64,000 bases of DNA, taken from contig JACQFQ010000023.1 in assembly GCA_016199985.1 (NCBI GenBank), forward strand, positions 54,265-118,264, given 5' to 3'. The translations under genes were made by a program, and so were the position numbers. Position 1 is the first letter of the stretch, and each line of letters opens with the position of its first letter. Shown here piece after piece: positions 9,968 to 19,110 of this stretch. The notes under the pieces were generated by a model. That model searched no databases. It saw only the letters and a program-made list of their open reading frames with translations, and had not been told where the DNA came from. The DNA is from Verrucomicrobiota bacterium (GTDB taxonomy: Bacteria; Verrucomicrobiota; Verrucomicrobiia; Limisphaerales; UBA11320).

Positions 9968-10013
9968 CCCAAGGGCGTTGCCCTGGGCTGATGTCATGCC
10001 GCGCCTTTGGCGC
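9968..10013. repeat. Paired hairpins, REP-like element overlapping the Rhs gene start
   Basis: Two short hairpins lie 13 bases apart. The first is CCCA(A)GGGC-GTT-GCCCTGGG at 9968-9987 with one bulged A; the second is GCGCC-TTT-GGCGC at 10001-10013. Paired GC-rich hairpins of this kind are typical of dispersed REP-like elements. The chosen start codon of the giant Rhs gene (9991) sits between them, so part of its signal peptide is encoded within the element or translation initiation is structured. I see no second copy in this window; the repeat assignment is inference. Confidence 0.4.
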
Positions 10014-13000
10014 TCGGGGAGGGTGGGCTCTCGTGTCCTTGGTGCTGGGGCTTGCGCTTCTCAGCCCCGGCGCCAGCCAAGGCGCGGCGGCGAAGGGAGG
10101 AGTTGGAGCCACGGCGATCTCTGTGCCCTCCGGGCCTGGCTCGGTGGAAGGTCTCGGCGAATCGTTCGAGCCGCAGTTGAACACCGGCACGGCGACGTTC
10201 GGGCAAATGATCGTCGTGCCTCCCGGACGCGCCGGCTTGCAGCCGGTCGTGCGGCTCACCTACGACGCGGGAGGCGGCAATGGATTGGCCGGAGTCGGTT
10301 GGACCATTGGATTCGGTGGTCTGGCGCGCCAGACGGACAAGGGTTTCCCGCGCTACGACTCGCGCGACACATTCCTTCTCGGCGGCGCGGAACTCGTCCC
10401 GCTGTCCAACCCCGAGCGCGACTGGCGGTGCGAAAACGAGCACGCGTTCAATCGCATTCGCCAGCTCCCCGGACAGAACGCATGGGAGGTCACTGACAAG
10501 AGCGGCGTACGGTCCCTCTACGGACAATACCGCGGCGAAGGCGGACGCTGGAGCGCCATCACGCATCCCACCCGAACCGAAGGAACGCTCTTCGATCGCA
10601 CCTACTTCTGGGGGCTGGACACCACCATCGATCTGCACGGGAACCACGTTGACTACGAGTATCTCCCGGGCGACGGAGTCCTTTACCCCTCCCGAATCAC
10701 CTATGCTCATCTGAACGGCAACTATCACGAAGTGACCTTCCAATATGAGAATCGATTGGACACATTCGACGACTACCGTCCCACGTTCTCAGTCCGAACC
10801 GACCTTCGTCTCAAGCGCGTCGAAGTCGCGTCCTACTACGACGGCGCGCGACATCTGGTGCGCGCGTACGACCTGGAGTACAGCTTCCACCCCCAGGATT
10901 TCATGCCGCCGTCCCCGGGCCTCGATCTGGGGTTCTCCCTGCTCAAGCGCATCGTCCAACGCGGGGCGGACGGCAACCCCGACAACTATCTGCCGCCGGT
11001 TCTATTCTCCTATTCGAGCTTTGACACCGAAGGCAGCCGGCTGTCCACGCTCGATCCGGCGCCCGCGCTGAATCTGGGAGACACGGACGGACGCGTGCAG
11101 ATCGTCGACATCGACGGAGACGGCCTCCCGGACCTTTTCCAAACCACCGAGTTCGACCAACGCTTCATGTTGAACCGCGGAGAAACGGACGGTCCCGGCT
11201 CTCCGCTGCGGTTCAGCGACCCCGTCGTCCAACCCCGCGCGACGGCGATGCAGCTGTCCAACCCGGAATCCACGCTCACCGATCAGGATGGAGACGGCCT
11301 TGCGGACTACGTGCAATACACCGACTCGATCCTTGGAGGACGCGAGATGCAGGTTTTCCGCAACGCGGCGCAGCTGGGGCGCGTCGGCGTCACGCCTCCT
11401 GGGATGAGCGATCAAGTGGAAGTGGTGTTCAACTTCCCCCCCGGCGTCTCGCTCGCCAACCCGGCGGTGCGGCAGATGGACGTGAACTTCGACAAGATCG
11501 CCGACTTCATCGTCGCCACGCCCGGGCTGATCGGGATGTTCACGATGTATTACCGCGACGCCGATGGCGTTTGGCAGACGCTGACCACGCCCTATCCCAA
11601 CGACATGCCCGGGGCTTTGAGTTTCGAGTGGAACGGAACAAACGATCACAATGTTTTCCTCGCGGACATGAACGGCGATCGATTGCAGGACATCGTTCTG
11701 GTCGAGAGGATTGGCGTCGATCTTCGGGTGACATGGTGGCCTTACTGCGCGCTGGGACAATTCGGCAACGCGCGCTCCATTTCCGTCCTCTCGCCCGAAA
11801 CCTTCCACGCGGAGACGCCGGACCTGCGCGACGTGTTTGTCCAGGATTTTACGGGCGATGGCCTGGCGGATCTGCTGCAAGTCGACGGCTCCGGGGCCCA
11901 GTCGCGGATTGTGCTGAGGGCAAACGTCGGCGGCTGGCGCTGGTCCCAGCCCATCGTTCGTGAAGGGTTGCCGCTGTATCAACCGCGCGACCCCTTCGCG
12001 CCAACGACCTTTCGGTTCGCCGACCTGAACGGGAACAACTCCGTGGACTTGATCTGGGTGAATCCGGGCCAGAACCCCGGATGGCAATGGCTCGAGCTGA
12101 TGCCTCACCTCCGTCCGAACTTGATTGTGAGAACCGACAACAATCTGGGCAAAGTGATCGACGTGACCTGGGCCAACTCCACGGAGGACATGGTGCGCGC
12201 CCGGGAAAAAGGCTTCCCCTGGCAAACCCTGTCTCCCTTCCCGACGCAGGTCATCCGCCGGCTCAGGGTGACATGCGGCTTCGACCTGGACGACGTGCCC
12301 GATACCGGCCGGCCTCTCACCTCGGACCAGTACATCTCCGAGTTTCAGTATCGCGACGCCTATTACGACGCCTTCGAAAGACAGTTCCGTGGCTTCGCCT
12401 TCGCGCAGAAGGTGGAGTACGGGGATGACTTCCTTCTGGACACCAATTTCGTGACGATGATTCGGTCCCCAGGATGGGATCCTGGAAAGACGCCCACCGG
12501 ACAAGTCAGCGGGCCGTCCCTGGTGACTCGCCTTCGCTACCACACCGGCGCCCCCGATGGCCTGGACAACGACGAGTATGCCCCCGGGTCGGATGCTCCG
12601 CGATATGTCGACGAGTTCACGCCCCGTGGAGGACGCGAGGAAGAGCCGCTGAAGGGATTGCTTCTCTGGCAGGAAACGTCGGATCCGTGGGTGTTGCACG
12701 ATCCGAGCGGGGCCTCGGACTTCGACAAGGGTTGCTTCCTGGCGGCGACGTCCTCCGACCCCTCCGAGCGCAAGCGGATGACTCCGGACGCGAACGTTTA
12801 CACGCGGCTTCGCTCCAGCTACACCGTTCGGCGGCTGTATCGCTCCGCCTTTCCGGAGGAATTCAGCGCAGAGCTGCCTGGAGGACGCCAGAACCTCTTG
12901 GCGACGCTCAGCCCGCCCGGCCGCTTCGCCGCCGGCCCGATCCCCATTACGTCCTTGCCTGAATCAGGCCGCGGGGTCTCCTTCGCGTTTAACTCCACCA

Positions 13001-16000
13001 ACGAGACGGAGATCTTCGAGGCGAACGGACTCCTGCGGGGGGCGTTGGGATACCCGGCGCGCGATCCGGCGACGACGCGCCAGGAGTTCGACGTGGACGA
13101 TTACGGGAGCAAGATTTCGGCGCGCGACTACGGAATTGTCTCCAACGGGAGCTTCGATGATGAACGATTTGTAACCACAAGTTACGCGCGAGAAGGCGAA
13201 GCGTTGAAGCGGTGGATTCTCGATCGCCCATCCGAGGAGGCCACCACCGACGAACATGGCCTGTTTGTCTCGACGAAGAGGCACTATTACGACGGCGCTC
13301 CATTCGTCGGGCTTCCCCTCGGGCGCGTCGGCCCCCGCGGACTCAACCATCGGACCACCGCGCTGGTGAACGGCGCGGCGCCGGTCCCGGCTCTGACCCA
13401 GGTTTCAGACACGCTCGGCGACCCTCGCCTTCCGTCGGGGAAGGAAGTCGACATGGAGCGCGTGGAATTCGACGCCTTCGGGAATGTTCTCACGACCGCG
13501 GACCCGCTCGCGACCCCGCCCGCGTTTCCCTCTGGACACGGACACCGCCACGTCTTCGACTCCAAGTTCCAACTGTATTGCGTTGAGGATCGAGTGCTCC
13601 TGGGAGCGGGTCAGCAGGATCTGGTGTTTCGCGGCGACTACGACTACGGGTTCGGAGTAGTGGTCGCCGCGACCGATTTTAGCGGATTCACGAGCCGCTA
13701 CCTCTACGACACGTTCTCTCGCGTCGTGAAAGCCGTGCTTCCAGGCGACAGCGAAGCCTTTCCCACGCTCGAGTATGAGTATCTTCCGGCGGACACGCAT
13801 AGGGGACGGGTCTATCGCTATGATCCGGCGGGCAATCTCACGCTGGACATCGAAACAACTCCGGCGTCCCGCGTGATCTCGCGTCAGCGCGAAACAGCGG
13901 GCCAGCCCGGCCAGTATGTGAGCTTGAAGTTTTTCGACGGGGCCCATCGCTGCATCGGAGCGCTGGGAGAAGGCGACGCGCCGGGACACTGGATCGTCCT
14001 TCATGCGGGCTCTTTCAATCGTCGTATGGAATCATCGCGCGAATGGCTTCCCTACGACATCCGATACGGCGCCGGCGACACGGATTACCCCGGGTTCGCG
14101 CACATGTGGACGAGCGCGGGGCGGCCTCCACCCACCGACACTCTGGGCGAGTCCGTTGTCTCCCATGACTCCTTCTACGATCCCATGGGACGCTTGCTGA
14201 AAAAGGCACTGGCGTCGACCGACTACACAAAGCTCAACGATCCCGCGACGCGGCACTTTTCAATGACCCGGTTTCTGCCGTTTGAGGGGCAGAGCTTTGA
14301 CGAAAACGACAACGACCCCGCGTCGCCCCACGCGAACACGCCGATCATTCGCAAAACCGACGGCCTGGGACGCCTGATTGAATCGATTGAAACCTCTCAT
14401 CTGGCGGACGACGGCACGCCTATAAAGGCTTTGTCGCAATGGTCCACTCGCTTCGCCTACAACCTTCAGGACCTCCCGGTCCGAATCACCGACAGTCAGG
14501 GAAACGTGAAGGCCTTCCGGTTTGACGGGTTGGGTCGCAAGGTTTTCGTCAACGATCCTGATCGCGGATCGCTGACGCTGGTGTACGACGACGGCTCGAA
14601 CCAGATTGAGAGCGTCGACGCCAAAGGGCAACGCTGCGTGGCGACGTTTGACGGCGGGAACCGGCTATCCACGTGCGACTACCTGGACGACGCCTCGCCG
14701 GAGTTCTCGTATCACCGGTCTCCCGACATCCGATATCACTATGACGCTCCGGCGGGACCGGTCCCGGTCGGCGATGGAACCTTCATGACGGGACAGAACC
14801 TCCGCGGCCGCGTTGCATGGATTGAGGACGAGGCGGGCGAAGAGCACTACTCCTATGACGGGCGAGGACGCGCCACCCAGATTATCCGCCGATTGACAGA
14901 CCTGAACATGGCCCTCGCCGCAGGCGAATCAGCGCCGCTCGTGTCCTACAGTTCGGTTCAAGAGTTCGACTCCTTCGATCGACTGGTTCGCTTCATCTAT
15001 CCGGACAACGACGAGATCCGGCAGGAGTTTGGTTCGAGGAATCTCGTGTCGCGGGTCATCGGCGGGCCATCGGGGTATATCATCTCGAACATCGCCTATT
15101 TCGCGCACGGTCGAGCCAAGGAACTCCATTATGGCGACGGCGTGGTGACGACTTTCCGACACGACCCTCGTCAACGGCTCACCCGCATCACCACACAAAC
15201 TTCGAGCGGAGGGGTCGCGGGAACGCTGATCGACTTCTCCTACAACTACGACGCCGCCTGCAACCTCACCGCCATTCAGGACATGCGGCCCGCGACCGCG
15301 CATCCTGAAGGGAGCCCTTTGCGCAACACCCAGGTCTTCAACTACGACGCGCTCTATCGCCTGACCGAAGCGCGCTACAGCTTCGGTCTCGTCGGCTCCA
15401 CGAATCGCGATGACGGGCGGATGAGCTACCGGCACGATCGGATTGGAAACCTTTTGGCGCAGGAATCGGCGATCGAGCAATCCGAGGGGAATCTCAGCGT
15501 CACCGATCTCGGCTTGATGACCTACGGCGGCGCGACGGGACGGTTCAACCGAGCGGGGCGCGTCCCCGGAGACGAACCGGGACCGCACGCGCTCACCGGC
15601 GTTGGACGACATCCCGGTGGCTTGAAATACGACGCCAACGGGAACGTCACCGAGGAGAACGGACAGCGCTACACCTGGGATTTCAAGGATCGCCTCGTGG
15701 CGGTGGAGAGCGAAGCCTCCCGGGCGGAGTATCGCTACGATTATGGAGAACGCCGCCTGCTGCGTCGCGTGACCGCCAAGAAAGCCGGCGCGGAATCCTT
15801 CACCACCTCCTACCCTTTCCAAGATTTCGAAGTGCGCCCCAATGACGAGCCCGTGAAATACGTTTGGATGGGCGGCACAAGGATCGCGCGGGTGACCGGA
15901 TCGCTCTCCAATCGCCCCCGGCTCCAGCGCGTCCGCCTGACGCCGGGATGGAATCTTGTGGGATTGGCCGTGACGGCGACCAACGCCGCGCAACAACTCG

Positions 16001-17622
16001 CGCCCGGCCTCTCCGCTCCGGATCTCTTGTTCCGCTACGTCCCCTCCACGGGCGGCTACTCAAAAGTCGGCGCGTCGGAAACGCTGCCCGCAGGCACAGT
16101 GCTCTGGCTGCATTCGTCCCAACACCAGGTGATGCCGGTGCTCGGCGCCTACTCTCCCATGACCCACTACGCGTTGGCCAATGGCGGACAGCTGATCGCC
16201 AACGCCGACGCCAAAGCGTGGAACCCGCTCGCTGACGGCCCCACCAACAGCGTGATCTGGATCTTCGACGGCACGATGGGAACCTGGCGCGGTCCGAGCG
16301 GCCCCGGGCAAGGCGACGCCTTGTTTGCGTCGCCGTCCATTCTGTTGCCTGGCGAAGCGGCTCTCCTGGTCTCCAGTTCGACCCAGGCGGTTGTCCGCCC
16401 CTCCGATCCGCGCGCCTTGCTCTACTACCATCAGGATCATCTCGGCTCCTCCGCCATTCTCACCGATGCCCAGGGGAATGTGATCGAGGAGAACACCTAC
16501 TATCCCTATGGGACGCCTCGCAGCCGCGACAGTGTCGACGGGGGGAAGGAGGCCTACGGCTTTTCGCAGAAGGAGCGCGATATGGAATCCGGACTCCACT
16601 ACTTCACGTCACGGTACCAATCACCGGTGTATGCCCGTTTCATCAGCGTGGACAACCTGCTCGCCCTGGAGCCCAAGGCGCATCTCGGCAATCCCCAGGC
16701 CTTGAACTTCTATGGCTACTGCCTGAACAATCCGATCGCCTTCAAGGATCCCAACGGATGCAACCCCTTGGCCTTCGCCGCGGCGGCCGCGGGAGCCTAT
16801 CTCTATCACAAGGCGGCGACGAAACTGTTTCCGTCCCTGGGGCACAAGGAGGACGCCGCGAAGAAGGCCGTCGTCGAGTTCGCCGACGACATCAAGAAGC
16901 TGAAAGTCGACGTCGATGACGGCGGAACCACGACGAAAGCGAAAGTCGAGGTGATGGCGGGGGTCTGGTTTGGGGACAAGGACATCGCCTCGCTCTACGC
17001 GGAGTTTCCGACAACGATCTCCTCGGGAGGCAAGATGCAGTCCTGCGCCCAGGCCGGGCTCATCGCGCTGGACGGGCGCGTCACGATTCCCTTCATGAAG
17101 GAATGCCACGTTTGGTCGGAAGGGCAAAAGCCGCCCTCCATGAGTTCCCCGGCCAAGCGGGACGTCTCGTTCGACACAAAGAGCCGCTACAGCCAGGCGC
17201 GCTACGACGATCGAACCTACTCAAATGAAATCAATCCCGGCATCGGGAAGGTTCACGGAATGAAGGTCACGGCGGGCGCCGATATCACGGCCAGCGGCGG
17301 GCCGCCGACGATGGATTCCAAGGGTCGGCTTCAATGGGACATGGGCGTGGGGATCATCGCGGGAGGCGAGTTCGCCGCGTCGGCCGGCAGCTTCGAGGCG
17401 GGCGGCAAGTTCAACGGCACGGCGCGCTTGACGACGTGGAAGGAGGGCGACCGGGTGCACTTCGCCATCCAAGGCTACGGCTACGGAGAGCTCACCATCG
17501 TCGCCAAGATCCCCGCGACCGCGAATATGCTGCAGTTCCCCGTCCGCATTTCCGGCGAAGGCACCATCCAACGCTCCTGGTCGTTCAGCGTGGACCAAAT
17601 CCGCGCGATGAAAGGTCTCTAG
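9991..17622 (+). CDS. Exported TcB-TcC-like fusion: SpvB/FG-GAP/TcdB-middle/Rhs protein with variable C-terminus
   Basis: 2543 aa from the ATG at 9991, which gives a signal peptide (Arg residues, then VSLVLGLALLSPGAS); GTG 10033 is an alternative. About residues 40-320 match the SpvB/TcB N-terminal domain (ISVPSGPGSVEGLGESF, LTYDAGGGNGLAGVGW, TDKGFPRYD). About five FG-GAP/VCBS-like Ca-binding motifs follow (VDIDGDGLPD, DQDGDGLAD, DFTGDGLAD) up to about residue 700. A TcdB-middle region near 716-860 includes SEFQYRDAYYDAFERQFRGF. YD/Rhs repeats run from about 1200. A GWNL module of about 165 aa (1975-2140) interrupts the Rhs region before HQDHLGSS. The core ends at DPNG (2253-2256), followed by a 287-aa beta-rich tail of no recognised toxin family. 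By analogy with TcB/TcC this would be a cocoon enclosing its C-terminal effector. A Sec signal on such a protein is unusual. Confidence 0.9.
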   Translation: MSCRAFGARGGWALVSLVLGLALLSPGASQGAAAKGGVGATAISVPSGPGSVEGLGESFEPQLNTGTATFGQMIVVPPGRAGLQPVVRLTYDAGGGNGLAGVGWTIGFGGLARQTDKGFPRYDSRDTFLLGGAELVPLSNPERDWRCENEHAFNRIRQLPGQNAWEVTDKSGVRSLYGQYRGEGGRWSAITHPTRTEGTLFDRTYFWGLDTTIDLHGNHVDYEYLPGDGVLYPSRITYAHLNGNYHEVTFQYENRLDTFDDYRPTFSVRTDLRLKRVEVASYYDGARHLVRAYDLEYSFHPQDFMPPSPGLDLGFSLLKRIVQRGADGNPDNYLPPVLFSYSSFDTEGSRLSTLDPAPALNLGDTDGRVQIVDIDGDGLPDLFQTTEFDQRFMLNRGETDGPGSPLRFSDPVVQPRATAMQLSNPESTLTDQDGDGLADYVQYTDSILGGREMQVFRNAAQLGRVGVTPPGMSDQVEVVFNFPPGVSLANPAVRQMDVNFDKIADFIVATPGLIGMFTMYYRDADGVWQTLTTPYPNDMPGALSFEWNGTNDHNVFLADMNGDRLQDIVLVERIGVDLRVTWWPYCALGQFGNARSISVLSPETFHAETPDLRDVFVQDFTGDGLADLLQVDGSGAQSRIVLRANVGGWRWSQPIVREGLPLYQPRDPFAPTTFRFADLNGNNSVDLIWVNPGQNPGWQWLELMPHLRPNLIVRTDNNLGKVIDVTWANSTEDMVRAREKGFPWQTLSPFPTQVIRRLRVTCGFDLDDVPDTGRPLTSDQYISEFQYRDAYYDAFERQFRGFAFAQKVEYGDDFLLDTNFVTMIRSPGWDPGKTPTGQVSGPSLVTRLRYHTGAPDGLDNDEYAPGSDAPRYVDEFTPRGGREEEPLKGLLLWQETSDPWVLHDPSGASDFDKGCFLAATSSDPSERKRMTPDANVYTRLRSSYTVRRLYRSAFPEEFSAELPGGRQNLLATLSPPGRFAAGPIPITSLPESGRGVSFAFNSTNETEIFEANGLLRGALGYPARDPATTRQEFDVDDYGSKISARDYGIVSNGSFDDERFVTTSYAREGEALKRWILDRPSEEATTDEHGLFVSTKRHYYDGAPFVGLPLGRVGPRGLNHRTTALVNGAAPVPALTQVSDTLGDPRLPSGKEVDMERVEFDAFGNVLTTADPLATPPAFPSGHGHRHVFDSKFQLYCVEDRVLLGAGQQDLVFRGDYDYGFGVVVAATDFSGFTSRYLYDTFSRVVKAVLPGDSEAFPTLEYEYLPADTHRGRVYRYDPAGNLTLDIETTPASRVISRQRETAGQPGQYVSLKFFDGAHRCIGALGEGDAPGHWIVLHAGSFNRRMESSREWLPYDIRYGAGDTDYPGFAHMWTSAGRPPPTDTLGESVVSHDSFYDPMGRLLKKALASTDYTKLNDPATRHFSMTRFLPFEGQSFDENDNDPASPHANTPIIRKTDGLGRLIESIETSHLADDGTPIKALSQWSTRFAYNLQDLPVRITDSQGNVKAFRFDGLGRKVFVNDPDRGSLTLVYDDGSNQIESVDAKGQRCVATFDGGNRLSTCDYLDDASPEFSYHRSPDIRYHYDAPAGPVPVGDGTFMTGQNLRGRVAWIEDEAGEEHYSYDGRGRATQIIRRLTDLNMALAAGESAPLVSYSSVQEFDSFDRLVRFIYPDNDEIRQEFGSRNLVSRVIGGPSGYIISNIAYFAHGRAKELHYGDGVVTTFRHDPRQRLTRITTQTSSGGVAGTLIDFSYNYDAACNLTAIQDMRPATAHPEGSPLRNTQVFNYDALYRLTEARYSFGLVGSTNRDDGRMSYRHDRIGNLLAQESAIEQSEGNLSVTDLGLMTYGGATGRFNRAGRVPGDEPGPHALTGVGRHPGGLKYDANGNVTEENGQRYTWDFKDRLVAVESEASRAEYRYDYGERRLLRRVTAKKAGAESFTTSYPFQDFEVRPNDEPVKYVWMGGTRIARVTGSLSNRPRLQRVRLTPGWNLVGLAVTATNAAQQLAPGLSAPDLLFRYVPSTGGYSKVGASETLPAGTVLWLHSSQHQVMPVLGAYSPMTHYALANGGQLIANADAKAWNPLADGPTNSVIWIFDGTMGTWRGPSGPGQGDALFASPSILLPGEAALLVSSSTQAVVRPSDPRALLYYHQDHLGSSAILTDAQGNVIEENTYYPYGTPRSRDSVDGGKEAYGFSQKERDMESGLHYFTSRYQSPVYARFISVDNLLALEPKAHLGNPQALNFYGYCLNNPIAFKDPNGCNPLAFAAAAAGAYLYHKAATKLFPSLGHKEDAAKKAVVEFADDIKKLKVDVDDGGTTTKAKVEVMAGVWFGDKDIASLYAEFPTTISSGGKMQSCAQAGLIALDGRVTIPFMKECHVWSEGQKPPSMSSPAKRDVSFDTKSRYSQARYDDRTYSNEINPGIGKVHGMKVTAGADITASGGPPTMDSKGRLQWDMGVGIIAGGEFAASAGSFEAGGKFNGTARLTTWKEGDRVHFAIQGYGYGELTIVAKIPATANMLQFPVRISGEGTIQRSWSFSVDQIRAMKGL

Positions 17623-17649
17623 CCGTCTCCATCCAAACCATTTCTCACT

Positions 17650-18456
17650 ATGAAAACATCCATGGCACGCTTCCTCAAATCCGCGCTGGTCGCCGTCGCC
17701 GCGCTCGTTTCCTCCTCCACGCCCGCCCTCCAGGCGCAGACGCCGCCCGGACTGCCCGAGCCCGGTCTCTTTCTGTACGGGCCGGTTGTCATCGCCACCA
17801 ATGGTCAGCCAATCCAGCCTGTGAGCGTGCAATGGCAGATCAGCGGCGCGGGGGACTCCGCGACATTGCCCGCCACCTGCGTCAGCGTGAACGGGTCGAC
17901 GTTCTTTGTCGTGCGCGTGCCTTTTGAAACCCGCTCGGCGGCGGGGCTGAGCCTCGCCCGCACGCCTGGAACATTCGACTTGAAGCTCGGGGCGACGAAC
18001 TATGTTCGCCTCGCGACCGTCGACGGCGCCCCCGCCTCCATCCTCTCCTCGTCGCGCGGACAACTGACAAACTTTCTCTTCAGCGCGGCGGATCGCGGTC
18101 TGGTCGAGCGCGTCGTGCTGGGCGTGAGCCGCGCCCCGGCCTCCAACAGCCTGGACTCCGACGGCGACGGCGTTCCGGATTGGGCGGAGCTGATCGCCGG
18201 CACCGATCCGAACAGCGCCGCCTCCGTGTTCAAAATCTCGCCGACCCTGAGCGTCAATGCCCAGGGAGGATTGATCCTCCAGTGGCAAAGCGTCGCGGGC
18301 CGAAAGTATGACGTCTATCGCTCCGCCGACCTGGGGCAGCCCTTCACGCAACTCGCCTCCGGCCTTCCCGCGACGCCGTCGCTGAACACGTACAGCGACA
18401 GCCATCCGCCGGCGAACGCCCGCGTGGTGTTCTACCGGATCATGGCGCGTCAATGA
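17650..18456 (+). CDS. Small exported protein with thrombospondin-type-3 Ca motif and C-terminal FYR module
   Basis: 268 aa; signal peptide (ALVAVAALVSSS, cleavage near LQAQT). A beta-rich N-terminal half is followed by the Ca-binding motif DSDGDGVPDWAELIAGTDP near residues 174-192. The C-terminal region of about 75 aa (LILQWQSVAGRKYDVYRSAD to FYRIMARQ) matches the module seen at the ends of five other exported proteins in this window. The gene begins 27 bases after the Rhs gene and is probably co-transcribed. An immunity gene often occupies this place after an Rhs toxin, but an exported Ca-motif protein is not a typical immunity protein, so its role stays open. Confidence 0.75.
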   Translation: MKTSMARFLKSALVAVAALVSSSTPALQAQTPPGLPEPGLFLYGPVVIATNGQPIQPVSVQWQISGAGDSATLPATCVSVNGSTFFVVRVPFETRSAAGLSLARTPGTFDLKLGATNYVRLATVDGAPASILSSSRGQLTNFLFSAADRGLVERVVLGVSRAPASNSLDSDGDGVPDWAELIAGTDPNSAASVFKISPTLSVNAQGGLILQWQSVAGRKYDVYRSADLGQPFTQLASGLPATPSLNTYSDSHPPANARVVFYRIMARQ

Positions 18457-18477
18457 CGACGCTGGGCCGAGGCCGGC

Positions 18478-18942
18478 TCAACGGCGCGACGCCGCGCAGC
18501 GTTTGAACGCGGCCAGCGTTTCGGGGCTGACATGGTGCTCGATGCCTTCGGCGTCCGTCTGCGCGATCTCCTCCGGCACGCCCAGGCTCCGAAGGAAGGC
18601 CACAACCACCTCATGCCGCTGCCGCGATTCCTCAGCGAGCCGCGAGCCCTTCTCGGTCAGAAAAATGGAGCGATAAGGCTTCGCGGAGACGTATCCGTCG
18701 CGCTGCAGCCGCGCCACCGTCCGGACAACCGTCACATGCGTCACTCCCAGACGACGGGCCAGCTCCACGGCGCGCGCCTCTCCGTGAAGGGCGGTGATGT
18801 CCGCGATCGCCTCCACGTAATCCTTAGCCGTCTCCGTCGCGTGCTCGCGTCGGGTGCGGCGCAGGGCGGAGGCCTGCACTTCGGCGGGTCGGGCGGCCGC
18901 CGGTTTCCGAACCGCGGGCGCTGTCTTTGAGCGTCTGGCCAT
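18478..18942 (-). CDS. mntR: Manganese-responsive DtxR-family repressor MntR
   Basis: 154 aa. A basic N-terminal tail precedes a winged helix (RRLGVTHVTVVRTVARLQRDGYV) and a metal/dimerisation domain. Ligand-type residues fit MntR: Asp and Glu in KDYVEAI, His in RHEVVVAFL, and Glu/Glu/His in AEGIEHHVS. There is no C-terminal SH3-like domain, as expected for MntR rather than DtxR/IdeR. It is transcribed divergently from an NRAMP transporter with a palindrome in between, so it most likely represses mntH when manganese is sufficient. Confidence 0.88.
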   Translation of the reverse strand: MARRSKTAPAVRKPAAARPAEVQASALRRTRREHATETAKDYVEAIADITALHGEARAVELARRLGVTHVTVVRTVARLQRDGYVSAKPYRSIFLTEKGSRLAEESRQRHEVVVAFLRSLGVPEEIAQTDAEGIEHHVSPETLAAFKRCAASRR

Positions 18943-18971
18943 AGCCGGATGAACTCATGCACAGATTGCTG

Positions 18972-19008
18972 TTGACAGTCCAGCTTAGAAATGTAGCCAT
19001 AGCTACAT
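18972..19008 (+). promoter_or_regulatory. mntH promoter region with palindromic MntR-box candidate
   Basis: A consensus -35 TTGACA lies at 18972-18977. A perfect inverted repeat ATGTAGC-CATA-GCTACAT covers 18991-19008, where the -10 element should be; the best -10 match, TAGCCA at 18994, is weak. Arms ending AGC/GCT around a 4-base spacer recall the enterobacterial MntR box. Repressor bound here would block mntH and possibly mntR. Confidence 0.65.
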
Positions 19009-19110
19009 GTTATGGATGGCGCTACAAGATACGCCCCGGGATGCCGCCTCGGCGGACGATGGGGGTCCGTGGGTCGGAACGACCTGGCGCTCCTGAACAG
19101 GATTCAACCC

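Noticed and set aside
11002..12699. 565-codon minus-strand open frame inside the Rhs gene
   Set aside because: It runs antisense to a well-supported domain succession, is rich in Arg, His and Val as expected for antisense of GC-rich code, and has no domain.
19012..19110. N-terminal extension of mntH from ATG 19012
   Set aside because: The added 33 residues do not resemble NRAMP proteins, whereas 19111 gives a normal N-terminus and has a ribosome-site-like sequence before it.
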